A DNA stretch of 64,000 bases from Phytohabitans maris (lineage in GTDB: Bacteria > Actinomycetota > Actinomycetes > Mycobacteriales > Micromonosporaceae): NCBI RefSeq assembly GCF_031085175.1, contig NZ_JAVHUY010000012.1, forward strand, positions 62,001-126,000, given 5' to 3'. The notes beneath the pieces were generated by a model. The model made no database searches and had not been told where the DNA came from. It saw only the letters and a program-made list of their open reading frames with translations. Below, in pieces: positions 1 through 7,598 of this stretch. Every line of letters begins with the position of its first letter. Positions within the stretch are counted from its first letter, which is position 1. The position numbers and the translations under genes were made by a program.

Positions 1-1911
1 CCGGCCGATCGCTGAGATCGGGAAGACGAGCCGGTACAGGTGGTAGTTGATGTAGAAGTCGCCGGGAAACCCGGTGCCGGTGAACTGCGGCTCGTCCCAG
101 GTGCCGTCCGGCCGCTGGGTGTCGACCAGGAAGCGGACCCCGCGCTCCACTGTGGACGACGACTCCTCGCCGGCGGCGAGCAGGGCCAGCAGCGCCCAGG
201 CGGTCTGCGACGCGGTCGAGGTGCCGCGGCCGGCCAGGGCCGGGTCGTCGTACGAGCGCAGGTCCTCGCCCCAGCCGCCGTCCGGGTTCTGGTGCGCCTC
301 CAGCCAGCGCACGGCGCGGCGGATCGGCGCGGCCCGCCGGTCGGTGCCGGCGGCCACCAGGGCCGGCACGGCGGCGCCGGTGCCGTACACGTGGTTGGCT
401 CCCCAGCGGCCGAACCAGGACCCGTCCGGCTCCTGCGCCTTCAGCAGCCAGGCCACCCCGCTCCGGCACGCCGCGCTGCCGGCCCGCCCCTCGGCGGCGA
501 GCATCTCCACGACGTGCGCGGTGACGTCGGCGGAGGGCGGGTCGATCACCTCGCCGAAGTCGCAGAACGGGAGCTTGTTCGCCAGCGTCCGGGTGTTGTC
601 GGCGTCGAACGCGGCCCAGCCGCCGTCCCGCGAGCGCATGCCGGCCGTCCACGCCACGCCCCGGTCGATCGCCGCGCGGAGCCGGTCCCGGTCCGGGTAC
701 GCGGTGCGCCGCAACGCCAGCACGATCTCGGCCGTGTCGTCGGTGTCCGGGTAGCCGTCGTTGTCGAACTCGAACGCCCAGCCGCCCGGCGCCAGCCCCG
801 GCCGGCGCACCGCCCAGTCGCCGGGTACCCGGATCTCCTCGTCCAGCAGCCAGCCGGCGGCGCGTACCAGCGCCGGGTCGTCGGCCGGCGCGCCGGCGTC
901 GAGCAGCGCGGTCATCGCCAGCCCGGTGTCCCAGACCGGCGACTGGCACGCCTCCAGCCGGCGTACCCAGCCCTCCGGGGTCCGCTCGCGGACGGTGAAG
1001 CGGTCGAGGCCGGCCAGCCCGGCCCGCAGCGCCGGATGGTCCAGCGGGTAGCCGAGCAGGTGCAGGGCGAGCAGCGAGTACACCCACGGGGGCTGGATGC
1101 CGCCCCACGACCCGTCCGCCTCCTGGCGGGCCAGGATCCACTCCGCCGCCCGGCGCCGCGCCAGCTCGCGCAGCGGCCGGACCGGGCGCCGGCCGTACGC
1201 GTGCAGCACCCGGTCGAGGCGCTGGAACGCGCCGGCTGCGCTCCACGGCCGGTCCCGGCGCGCGTGCCTTCCGGTCCGCAGCTCGGCCACGCTGAACGGC
1301 AGCGGCCGCACCGGGCGGAGCGAGCCGACGACGGTCAGCGGCACCACCGTCTGCCGGGCCCAGCAGGCCCAGTTGTAGATGTTGAGCGGAAACCACTTCG
1401 GCAGGAAGATCATCTCGGGTGGCAGCTCGGGCAGCCGGTCCCACGACCACTCGCCGAAGAGGGCGAGCCAGATCCGGGTGAACACCCGGGTGCGCTCCAG
1501 CCCGCCGGAGGCGAGGACGAAGTCGCGGGCCGCCACCATGTGCGGCGCGTCGGCCGGGTCGCCGGCGAGCCGCAGCGCCACCCACGCCTCGACGGTGGTG
1601 GAGAGGTCGGCCGGGCCGCCGTGGAACGTCGCCCAGGTGCCGTCGTCGCGCTGCTGGGAGCGGATCCACCGGGCCGCCTCCGCGGTCTCCTGCTCGCCGC
1701 GGATGCCGAGGAACTCGCGCAGCAGCAGGTCTTCGGCGTCCATGGTGACGTTGGTCTCGAGCTCCCCCTTCCACCAGCCGCGCTCGTCCTGCAACCCGCG
1801 CAGGTGGGCCACCGCCCGGTCCAGCGCTTCGGCGGTGCGGTCGCCCGCCCGGGTGCCGGCCCGCGCCGGTCGCCGTTCCTCGTGTCGAGTCGCCGCGCTG
1901 CCCTGGGTCAT
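1..1911 (-). CDS. shc: Squalene-hopene cyclase (3' end cut by window edge)
   Basis: Cyclises squalene to hopene/hopanol at the cytoplasmic membrane, the ring-forming step of hopanoid synthesis. The minus-strand frame read from 1911 gives about 637 residues with repeated QW-type motifs (for example DDGTWA, DGGWAAFD, PDGGWGED). It contains the catalytic DxDDTA motif as DTDDTAE near residue 380. The visible end (YRLVFPISAIGR) matches the usual C-terminus, so only a few residues should be missing beyond position 1. The start ATG at 1911 overlaps the stop of the upstream polyprenyl synthase gene as TGATG, indicating translational coupling. It is the last gene of the hopanoid operon visible here. 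Identity is secure. Confidence 0.96.
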   Translation of the reverse strand, partial: MTQGSAATRHEERRPARAGTRAGDRTAEALDRAVAHLRGLQDERGWWKGELETNVTMDAEDLLLREFLGIRGEQETAEAARWIRSQQRDDGTWATFHGGPADLSTTVEAWVALRLAGDPADAPHMVAARDFVLASGGLERTRVFTRIWLALFGEWSWDRLPELPPEMIFLPKWFPLNIYNWACWARQTVVPLTVVGSLRPVRPLPFSVAELRTGRHARRDRPWSAAGAFQRLDRVLHAYGRRPVRPLRELARRRAAEWILARQEADGSWGGIQPPWVYSLLALHLLGYPLDHPALRAGLAGLDRFTVRERTPEGWVRRLEACQSPVWDTGLAMTALLDAGAPADDPALVRAAGWLLDEEIRVPGDWAVRRPGLAPGGWAFEFDNDGYPDTDDTAEIVLALRRTAYPDRDRLRAAIDRGVAWTAGMRSRDGGWAAFDADNTRTLANKLPFCDFGEVIDPPSADVTAHVVEMLAAEGRAGSAACRSGVAWLLKAQEPDGSWFGRWGANHVYGTGAAVPALVAAGTDRRAAPIRRAVRWLEAHQNPDGGWGEDLRSYDDPALAGRGTSTASQTAWALLALLAAGEESSSTVERGVRFLVDTQRPDGTWDEPQFTGTGFPGDFYINYHLYRLVFPISAIGR

Positions 1912-2924
1912 CACGCCTCCCGGGTGACGAGGAAACGGCCGAGCGCGACCAGCTCGTCGCGGGGCGGGTCCGGCATGGGAACGGTGGCGAGCGCCGACTC
2001 GGCCAGCTCCATCCGCCGCCGCGCCTCCTCGGTCGCCCAGTCCCGGCCGCCGGCCGCCTCCACCATCGCCGCGACCTCGGGCAGCGCCGCCTCGTCCACC
2101 GGGTCGGTGCCCGCCAGCCAGGCGGCGAGCCGCTCGCCGGCGGCACCGGGCTGGCTGGCCGCGTACGTCATCGGCAGGGTCTTCTTGCGCGAGCGCAGGT
2201 CGGAGTAGACCGGTTTGCCGGTCACCGCCGGGTCGCCCCAGATGCCCAGCAGGTCGTCGACGACCTGGAAGGCGATGCCCACCTGGGCGCCGAACGTGGC
2301 GAGCGCGGCCGTGGTGCCCGCCGGCGCGCCGGCCAGCACCGCGCCGATCGAGGCGCTGGCCGAGAGCAGGGCACCGGTCTTGCCGGCCACCATGTCCAGG
2401 CACTCGTCCAGGGGTACGGCGGTGCGTTGCTCGAAGGCGAGGTCCTGCACCTGCCCGCGGACCAGGTCACGGGTGGCGGTGGCCAGCAGCGTGCCGGCGG
2501 CGGCCGCGTTCGGCGAGCCGGACTCCAGCAGCACCTCCTGGGCCAGCGCCAGCAGCGCGTCGCCGGTCAGGATCGCGCTGGGCACACCCCAGACCGCCCA
2601 CACGGTACGGCGGTGGCGGCGCAGCGTGTCGCCGTCCATCACGTCGTCGTGCAGCAGCGAGAAGTTGTGCACCAGCTCGACCGCGACGGCGCCGGGCAGC
2701 CCCACCTCGGCGGGGGCGCCGGCGGCCCGGGCGGAGAGCAGGGCCAGCGCCGGCCGCACCGCCTTGCCACCCTCGACGGCGGCGAGCTCACCGTCCGGTG
2801 TGGTCCAGCCGAGGTGGTACCGGGCCTGGGCGCGGCTGGTCTCGTCGAGGCGGTCCAGCACGGCGCGCAGGGCCGGGGTGACGATGTCGCGGCTGCGCCG
2901 CAGCGTGGTCGGTGTCGCGGTCAT
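1911..2924 (-). CDS. Polyprenyl (farnesyl/geranylgeranyl-type) diphosphate synthase
   Basis: A 337-residue trans-prenyltransferase that condenses isopentenyl diphosphate with allylic diphosphates. Both aspartate-rich motifs are present: LLHDDVMDGD near residue 90 and QVVDDLLGIWGD near residue 240. The GGKAVRP segment near residue 50 is typical of the family. An open frame continues upstream to 3428, but the ATG at 2924 is chosen because it overlaps the hpnE stop (ATGA) and the family domain begins right after it. It probably supplies farnesyl diphosphate for squalene synthesis in this operon. Product chain length cannot be read safely from sequence, so a C20 or longer product is possible. Confidence 0.92.
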   Translation of the reverse strand: MTATPTTLRRSRDIVTPALRAVLDRLDETSRAQARYHLGWTTPDGELAAVEGGKAVRPALALLSARAAGAPAEVGLPGAVAVELVHNFSLLHDDVMDGDTLRRHRRTVWAVWGVPSAILTGDALLALAQEVLLESGSPNAAAAGTLLATATRDLVRGQVQDLAFEQRTAVPLDECLDMVAGKTGALLSASASIGAVLAGAPAGTTAALATFGAQVGIAFQVVDDLLGIWGDPAVTGKPVYSDLRSRKKTLPMTYAASQPGAAGERLAAWLAGTDPVDEAALPEVAAMVEAAGGRDWATEEARRRMELAESALATVPMPDPPRDELVALGRFLVTREA

Positions 2925-4279
2925 GGCGTCGTGACCTTTCCTCGGCGCGAGCTGGGGGAGTGCTCGGCCAGCAGCGCGCCGGCCGCCGCGTCGCCGCTGC
3001 GCACCGCGCCCTCCATCGTGGCCGGCCAGCCGGTCGCGGTCCACGCTCCGGCGAGGAAGAGCCCGGGCACGGCGGTGGTGGCGCCGGGGCGCAGCCGCGC
3101 GCTGCCGGGTGCCGGGCGGAACGTGGCGTGCCGTTCCCGGGTGACGAAGAAGTCGGTGACGCCGGCCTCGCGTACCCGCGGCAGGAGGGCGGCCAGCGCC
3201 GGCAGCAGCCGTTCGCGGAGGACGGCGGTGGGCAGGTCGACGAGGTCGTCGGCGGCCGACAGCGAGACCGCCAGGTACTGCCCGGTGGCCAGGCCGGACT
3301 GGGCGGTACGGTCGAACACCCACTGGATCGGGGTGTCGATCCCGGCCACGAACGGCGCGGACATCACCGGCCGGTCGAAGACGGCGTGCGCGTTGACGAT
3401 CGGCGTGCTGCCCAGCCCGCGCGCCCATCCGTCCGGTAACGGGACGCTGCCCGGTGGCAGCAGGCGCTCGGCGGCGTCCGGCGGGACGGCGAGCACGACC
3501 TGGTCGACCATGTGGTCCTCCTCTCGTGACCGGATGAGCCAGCCCTCGCCCTTGGGTGCGACGGCCGTCACCTTGGCGCCGGTCAGCACCCGCGCGCCGG
3601 CGGCGGCGAGCCGGGCCAGCGCCGGTTCGCCGTGCAGGCGCGACAGGGGTACCGCGGACCAGCCGATGTCGGCGGCCGCGGTGTCGGTGAGCAGTCCGAT
3701 CTGGAAGACCGTGGCGGCCAGGGCGAGGGAGGCGTCGGCGGCCCGCGCGTTCAGGGTGGCCACGCCGACCAGGTCCCAGAGCGCGCTGACCGCCCGCTCG
3801 CCCTGCCCGTGCGCGGCCAGCCAGGCGCCGAAGCTCTGCTCGTCGGTCGCCGGGCTCGCCGGGTCGACCCGGCGCAGGGCCAGCGCGGCCCGGACGAACG
3901 CGAGCCGCTGCGCCGGCGACAGCGGGCTGTACCGGGCCAGCGCCCCGGACAGGTGCAGCGGCGCGGGGAGCCCCGAGCGGCGCAGCCGGGCCGGCCGGGT
4001 CGAGGTGGGGCAGTGGACGGCGATGTCGAGCCGCGGCTGGAGCGTGACCCGGTCGGCGACGCCGAGCCGGTCCAGCAGCGCCTGGTACGCGGTGCAGCAG
4101 CGGAGGAAGACGTGCTGCCCGTTGTCGACGTCCAGGTCGCCCCGGCGGAACGAGTAGGTGAGGCCGCCCAGCCGTGGGGTGGACTCGAAGAGGGTGACCT
4201 GGCGGCCGGCGTCCGCGCAGCGCAGGGCCGCGGTGATGCCGGCCAGCCCGCCCCCGACGACGCCCACGCTCGCGCTCAT
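2921..4279 (-). CDS. hpnE: Hydroxysqualene dehydroxylase HpnE (FAD-dependent)
   Basis: A 452-residue flavoprotein of the amine oxidase/phytoene desaturase fold. The N-terminal dinucleotide-binding motif GVVGGGLAGITAA is followed by an acidic strand end (LFES). In the HpnCDE pathway this enzyme reduces hydroxysqualene to squalene. The C-terminal FLAGAWTATGWPATMEGAV stretch is the usual second FAD contact. A strong ribosome site (GAGGAG) lies just upstream of the ATG at 4279. Its stop overlaps the next gene's ATG (ATGA). Placement between hpnD and the polyprenyl synthase supports the assignment. Confidence 0.92.
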   Translation of the reverse strand: MSASVGVVGGGLAGITAALRCADAGRQVTLFESTPRLGGLTYSFRRGDLDVDNGQHVFLRCCTAYQALLDRLGVADRVTLQPRLDIAVHCPTSTRPARLRRSGLPAPLHLSGALARYSPLSPAQRLAFVRAALALRRVDPASPATDEQSFGAWLAAHGQGERAVSALWDLVGVATLNARAADASLALAATVFQIGLLTDTAAADIGWSAVPLSRLHGEPALARLAAAGARVLTGAKVTAVAPKGEGWLIRSREEDHMVDQVVLAVPPDAAERLLPPGSVPLPDGWARGLGSTPIVNAHAVFDRPVMSAPFVAGIDTPIQWVFDRTAQSGLATGQYLAVSLSAADDLVDLPTAVLRERLLPALAALLPRVREAGVTDFFVTRERHATFRPAPGSARLRPGATTAVPGLFLAGAWTATGWPATMEGAVRSGDAAAGALLAEHSPSSRRGKVTTP

Positions 4280-4434
4280 GCCGCTCCTCGCTCCGCGGCG
4301 GGCAGGCCTGCGGTGCGGCCGTTCACGGGGCCCGGCCCGCTCACGGGACCCGGCCCGTTCACGGGACCCGGCCCGTTCACGAGGCGTGGCCCGCTCATGA
4401 GGCGTGGCCCGTTCATGAGGCGTGGCCCGTTCAT
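4276..4434 (-). CDS. Candidate 52-residue repeat peptide (mini-cistron between hpnD and hpnE)
   Basis: An open frame of 53 codons sits exactly in the hpnD-hpnE gap. Its ATG at 4434 overlaps the hpnD stop (ATGA) and its TGA at 4278-4276 overlaps the hpnE ATG (ATGA). It therefore preserves the stop/start coupling seen at the other junctions of this operon. It is encoded by the 18 bp tandem repeat, so after Met-Asn the peptide reads six hexapeptides ([36 protein letters not shown]) and then a unique 14-residue tail. It has no recognisable domain. It may be a translated coupler or only an in-frame consequence of repeat expansion. Function is not assigned. Confidence 0.35.
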   Translation of the reverse strand: MNGPRLMNGPRLMSGPRLVNGPGPVNGPGPVSGPGPVNGRTAGLPAAERGAA

Positions 4435-4446
4435 GAGGCCCGGCCC
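4321..4446. repeat. Seven-unit 18 bp tandem repeat at the end of hpnD
   Basis: Seven head-to-tail 18 bp units start at 4321, 4339, 4357, 4375, 4393, 4411 and 4429. Plus-strand examples are GTTCACGGGACCCGGCCC and GTTCATGAGGCGTGGCCC, grading from one variant to the other along the array. The unit at 4429-4446 contains the last codons and stop of hpnD, so the array looks expanded from the gene end. Because 18 is a multiple of three, every unit repeats an in-frame TGA for the hpnD frame and an ATG or GTG in the neighbouring frame. Confidence 0.95.
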
Positions 4447-5291
4447 AGGAGAGCGCGGGCGGCGACGCCGGCCTTCTGCCAGCCGGAGAGGGACAGGCGC
4501 TGGTCGTAGACGGCGGCCGGCCGCTGCGCGATCTGGTCCAGCAGCCGCACGTAGATGCCGGACATCGCGGTGCAGCAGGCGGCGCTGCGCCGGTCGAGCA
4601 GGGGGACGAGGCGCAGCCCGTCCCGGTACCAGCCGCGGGCCCGGGTGGCGCTGAAGTCGATCAGCGCGGCGAGCTCGCCGTCCTTGTCGACCAACGCGCC
4701 TCGCTCGTCCAGGGTGAGGTCCACGCCGAACCGGTCGAGGTCCCGCTGCGGCAGGTACACCCGGCCGTTGCCGAGGTCTTCGCGGATGTCGCGCAGGATG
4801 TTCGTCTGCTGGAGGGCGATGCCGAGCGCGTCGGCGTACCCGGAGGCCTCCGGGTCGGGCCGGCTGCCGAACACGCCGAGACAGAGCCGCCCGACCGAGC
4901 CGGCCACGCAGCGGCAGTACTCCACGAGGTCTTCGAAGGTGTCGTAGCTGCGGCCGGTGACGTCCATCTCCACGCCGTCGACGAGCTCCTCGAACGCGCC
5001 GAGCGGGATCGGGTACCGCCGGGCCGCGTCGGCGACCGCGAGCAGGACCGGGTCGGTGCTGGCGTCGATGTCGCGCAGCGCCGCCCGCAGCGCGGCGAGC
5101 CCGGAGGCCTTGTCCACCGGGCGCAGGTCGCCGTCGCCGATGTCGTCGATCCGCCGGGCCAGCGCGTACACCGCGCAGAGCGCCGCCCGCTTGGGCCCGG
5201 GCAGCAGCCTGATCCCGTAGTAGAAGTTGCGCGCCCGCTGCCGGGTGATGGACGCGCAGTGCGCGTAGGCCTCGTCGAGAGTGCCCGTCAT
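4431..5291 (-). CDS. hpnD: Presqualene diphosphate synthase HpnD
   Basis: A 286-residue trans-isoprenyl diphosphate synthase (squalene/phytoene synthase family) that joins two farnesyl diphosphates to presqualene diphosphate. Both Asp-rich motifs are visible: [10 protein letters not shown] near residue 50 and [17 protein letters not shown] near residue 165. The start at 5291 has AAGGGTGG upstream and overlaps the hpnC stop (ATGA). A longer upstream frame to 5378 lacks family similarity and would run into hpnC. The stop lies inside the 18 bp tandem array. The HpnC-HpnD-HpnE set converts farnesyl diphosphate to squalene without a classical squalene synthase. Confidence 0.94.
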   Translation of the reverse strand: MTGTLDEAYAHCASITRQRARNFYYGIRLLPGPKRAALCAVYALARRIDDIGDGDLRPVDKASGLAALRAALRDIDASTDPVLLAVADAARRYPIPLGAFEELVDGVEMDVTGRSYDTFEDLVEYCRCVAGSVGRLCLGVFGSRPDPEASGYADALGIALQQTNILRDIREDLGNGRVYLPQRDLDRFGVDLTLDERGALVDKDGELAALIDFSATRARGWYRDGLRLVPLLDRRSAACCTAMSGIYVRLLDQIAQRPAAVYDQRLSLSGWQKAGVAARALLGRAS

Positions 5292-6178
5292 GGCACCACC
5301 CTTCTCACTAGCCCCCTGGAAAGGTGTCGAAGTACAGCTAACCGTGATGTGCCCGGGCTTCCAGACATAATCGCCCAATTGGTCTTACGGAGCCCGTCGA
5401 TCGCGGCCCGCCCGCCGGCCACGTATCCGGTCACCGCCAGCCGGGCCCAGCCGCGCAGCAGCCCCAGCAGCGGGGTGCCGGAGTCCAGGAGCGCCTCCGC
5501 GCGGTCGGTCTCGTACGCCATCAGGCGGCGCAGCCGGGGTGAGGTCTGCGGCAGGTCCAGGTCGGACTCCGGCACCCCGAACGCGGCCAGGTCCTCCTGC
5601 GGCAGGTAGACCCGCCCGGCCCGGCGGTCCTCGGCGACGTCCTGCCAGTGCTCGACGAGCTGCAGCGCCGTGCAGACCCGGTCGGAGAGCTCGACCGCCC
5701 GCGGCGTGCCGGCGCCGAAGACGGCCAGCACGATCCGGCCGACCGGGTCGGCGGAGAGCGTGCAGTACGCCCGCAGGTCGGCGTAGGTGGCGTAGCGGTC
5801 GACCCGCTGGTCCTGCAGGTTGGCCCGGACCAGGTCGTCGAACGGCTCCTGGGGCAGGTCGCATGCCCTTACCGTCGGCACGAGCCGGCGCAGCACGTCC
5901 GCCCGCGGGGTGCCACCGCGCCACACGGTCGCCAGGTCGGCCCGGAAGGCGAGCAGGGCCGCGGTGCGGTCACCGTCGCCCCGGTCGCCGAGGTCGTCGA
6001 TCACCCGGGCCACGTCGTAGACGGCCCGCAGGTGGGTACGCGGCTCCCGGGGCAGCACCCGCAGCGCGACCGGGAAGTTTTCGGACTGCTCCCGGTGACG
6101 CAGATAGCCGTCCCCGGGCGTACTCCGCGCGGCCCCCGCTCGCGACGCCCCTGCCGATCCGGAACCCGGATGCGCCAT
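5288..6178 (-). CDS. hpnC: Hydroxysqualene synthase HpnC
   Basis: A 296-residue member of the squalene/phytoene synthase family, paralogous to the next gene. Visible motifs are [15 protein letters not shown] near residue 30, [10 protein letters not shown] near residue 56, and [18 protein letters not shown] near residue 180. HpnC converts presqualene diphosphate to hydroxysqualene. The ATG at 6178 is favoured over the longer frame to 6418, which crosses the divergent promoter region. First gene of the hopanoid operon. The 136 bp to the divergent PucR-type gene must hold both promoters. An imperfect palindrome with AACTC/GAGTT arms lies at 6229-6248 and could be an operator. Confidence 0.93.
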   Translation of the reverse strand: MAHPGSGSAGASRAGAARSTPGDGYLRHREQSENFPVALRVLPREPRTHLRAVYDVARVIDDLGDRGDGDRTAALLAFRADLATVWRGGTPRADVLRRLVPTVRACDLPQEPFDDLVRANLQDQRVDRYATYADLRAYCTLSADPVGRIVLAVFGAGTPRAVELSDRVCTALQLVEHWQDVAEDRRAGRVYLPQEDLAAFGVPESDLDLPQTSPRLRRLMAYETDRAEALLDSGTPLLGLLRGWARLAVTGYVAGGRAAIDGLRKTNWAIMSGSPGTSRLAVLRHLSRGLVRRVVP

Positions 6179-6314
6179 GATTTCGATGCTGGCACTTCGA
6201 GCCGCGATAAGTCTGCGACAAAACGAGTAACTCGGTACATGCTGAGTTGTCACGCGCGTACAAAAGCGCCGCAAGCATGTACCCCCGACACAAAGATGAG
6301 GTAAACCGGAAACG

Positions 6315-7598
6315 ATGCGATCACGCGATCGGGCAGGGGATGCCTCGCTGGAGGCGCTCGTTCCCGCACTGATCGGGCGGTTGCCACACCTGCTCGACGA
6401 GGTCCGCCGGCTGCTCACCGCCGACTGGCCGGACTACGCCCAGTTCCTCGCCGAGGAGCAGACCGAGGTCGAGGCCGCGGCGGAGGGCTTCATCCGGTGG
6501 CTGGTGGAGTTCGCCGAGCAGTACCTGTCCGAGCCGCCCGGTGACCTGATACCCACGCCGAGCACGCCGGTGGCGCTGTTCGAGGAGATCGGCCGCGTGC
6601 AGTGGCGGGAGGGGCGGGACCTCTCCGCGCTCCTGTCCGCGTACCAGCTCGGTGCCCGGGTGGCCTGGCACGAGGTCTCCAGCACCGCCCTACAGACCGG
6701 CGTCGCCCCCACCGCGCTCGCGGCGCTGGCCGAGGCGGTCTTCGCCTACGTCGACCGGCTCTCGTCGGCCTCCGCCCGGGGGTACGTCGCCGAGCAGTCG
6801 GAGGCCGCCGCCGACCGCGAGCGGCTCCGCGACGACCTGGTCGAGCTGCTGCTGTCGGACCGCTCGGACAGCGCCGCGGTGCGCGCCGCCGCCACCCGGG
6901 CCGGCTGGCCGCTGCCGCGCGAGGTCGCCGTCGTGCTGGTCGACCCGGACAACCCCGTCGGGCAGGCGATGCTGGCCCGGCTGGACGCCTCCTGCCTGCT
7001 CATCCGGCGCCGGCAGCTGACCGGCGCGGTGATACCGGACCCGGTCCGTCCCGGCCGCCGCCAGCGGCTGGCCGCGAAGCTGAGCGGCGCCGGCGCGGTC
7101 GTCGGGCATCCGGTACGCCCGGAGCAGCTCCCGGCCAGCGTGGAGATCGCCGAGATCGCGCTGCGGCTCTCCCGCGCGGGCACGCTGACCGACGACCCGG
7201 TGTTCGTGGCCGAGCACCTCGACGCGATCATCGTGCACCGGGACGCCCGGCTGCTCCAGGCCCTGCGCCGCCAGTGCCTGGCCCCGCTCGCCGGCCTGAC
7301 CCCGGCCGTACGGCAGCGGCTGACCGAGACGCTCGCGGCCTGGCTGCGCCACCTCGGCGACCGCCAAGCCGTCGCCGCCGAGCTGCGGATCCACCCGCAG
7401 ACCGTCCGGTACCGGATGGCCCGGCTGCACGACCTGCTCGGCGCCACGCTGGACGACCCGGCCGGCCGGGCCAGCCTGACCCTCGCCCTGGCCTGGGGCG
7501 TCGACGGCGTCGAGGAGGCCGACGAGGCCGCCGGCGGCGGGTCAGCGGCCGGCGGCGCCGCTCCGGTCCGCGGCCGGGTCACCTGCCGGGGTGACTGA
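6315..7598 (+). CDS. PucR/CdaR-type transcriptional regulator
   Basis: A 427-residue putative DNA-binding regulator. The C-terminal ~65 residues carry the PucR helix-turn-helix (LGDRQAVAAELRIHPQTVRYRMARL near residues 350-375), and the central part resembles a GGDEF-like CdaR domain. The N-terminal ~160 residues are helical and resemble the RsbT-co-antagonist-like N-terminus common in actinobacterial PucR proteins. It is divergent from the hopanoid operon and a plausible regulator of it, which is inference from position. Its 3' end overlaps the convergent PAP2-acyltransferase gene by 57 bp. Confidence 0.85.
   Translation: MRSRDRAGDASLEALVPALIGRLPHLLDEVRRLLTADWPDYAQFLAEEQTEVEAAAEGFIRWLVEFAEQYLSEPPGDLIPTPSTPVALFEEIGRVQWREGRDLSALLSAYQLGARVAWHEVSSTALQTGVAPTALAALAEAVFAYVDRLSSASARGYVAEQSEAAADRERLRDDLVELLLSDRSDSAAVRAAATRAGWPLPREVAVVLVDPDNPVGQAMLARLDASCLLIRRRQLTGAVIPDPVRPGRRQRLAAKLSGAGAVVGHPVRPEQLPASVEIAEIALRLSRAGTLTDDPVFVAEHLDAIIVHRDARLLQALRRQCLAPLAGLTPAVRQRLTETLAAWLRHLGDRQAVAAELRIHPQTVRYRMARLHDLLGATLDDPAGRASLTLALAWGVDGVEEADEAAGGGSAAGGAAPVRGRVTCRGD

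Noticed and set aside
4321-4446. Possible CRISPR array
   Set aside because: The 18 bp units are directly contiguous without spacers and the array runs into a gene end. It is a simple tandem repeat. No cas gene is present.
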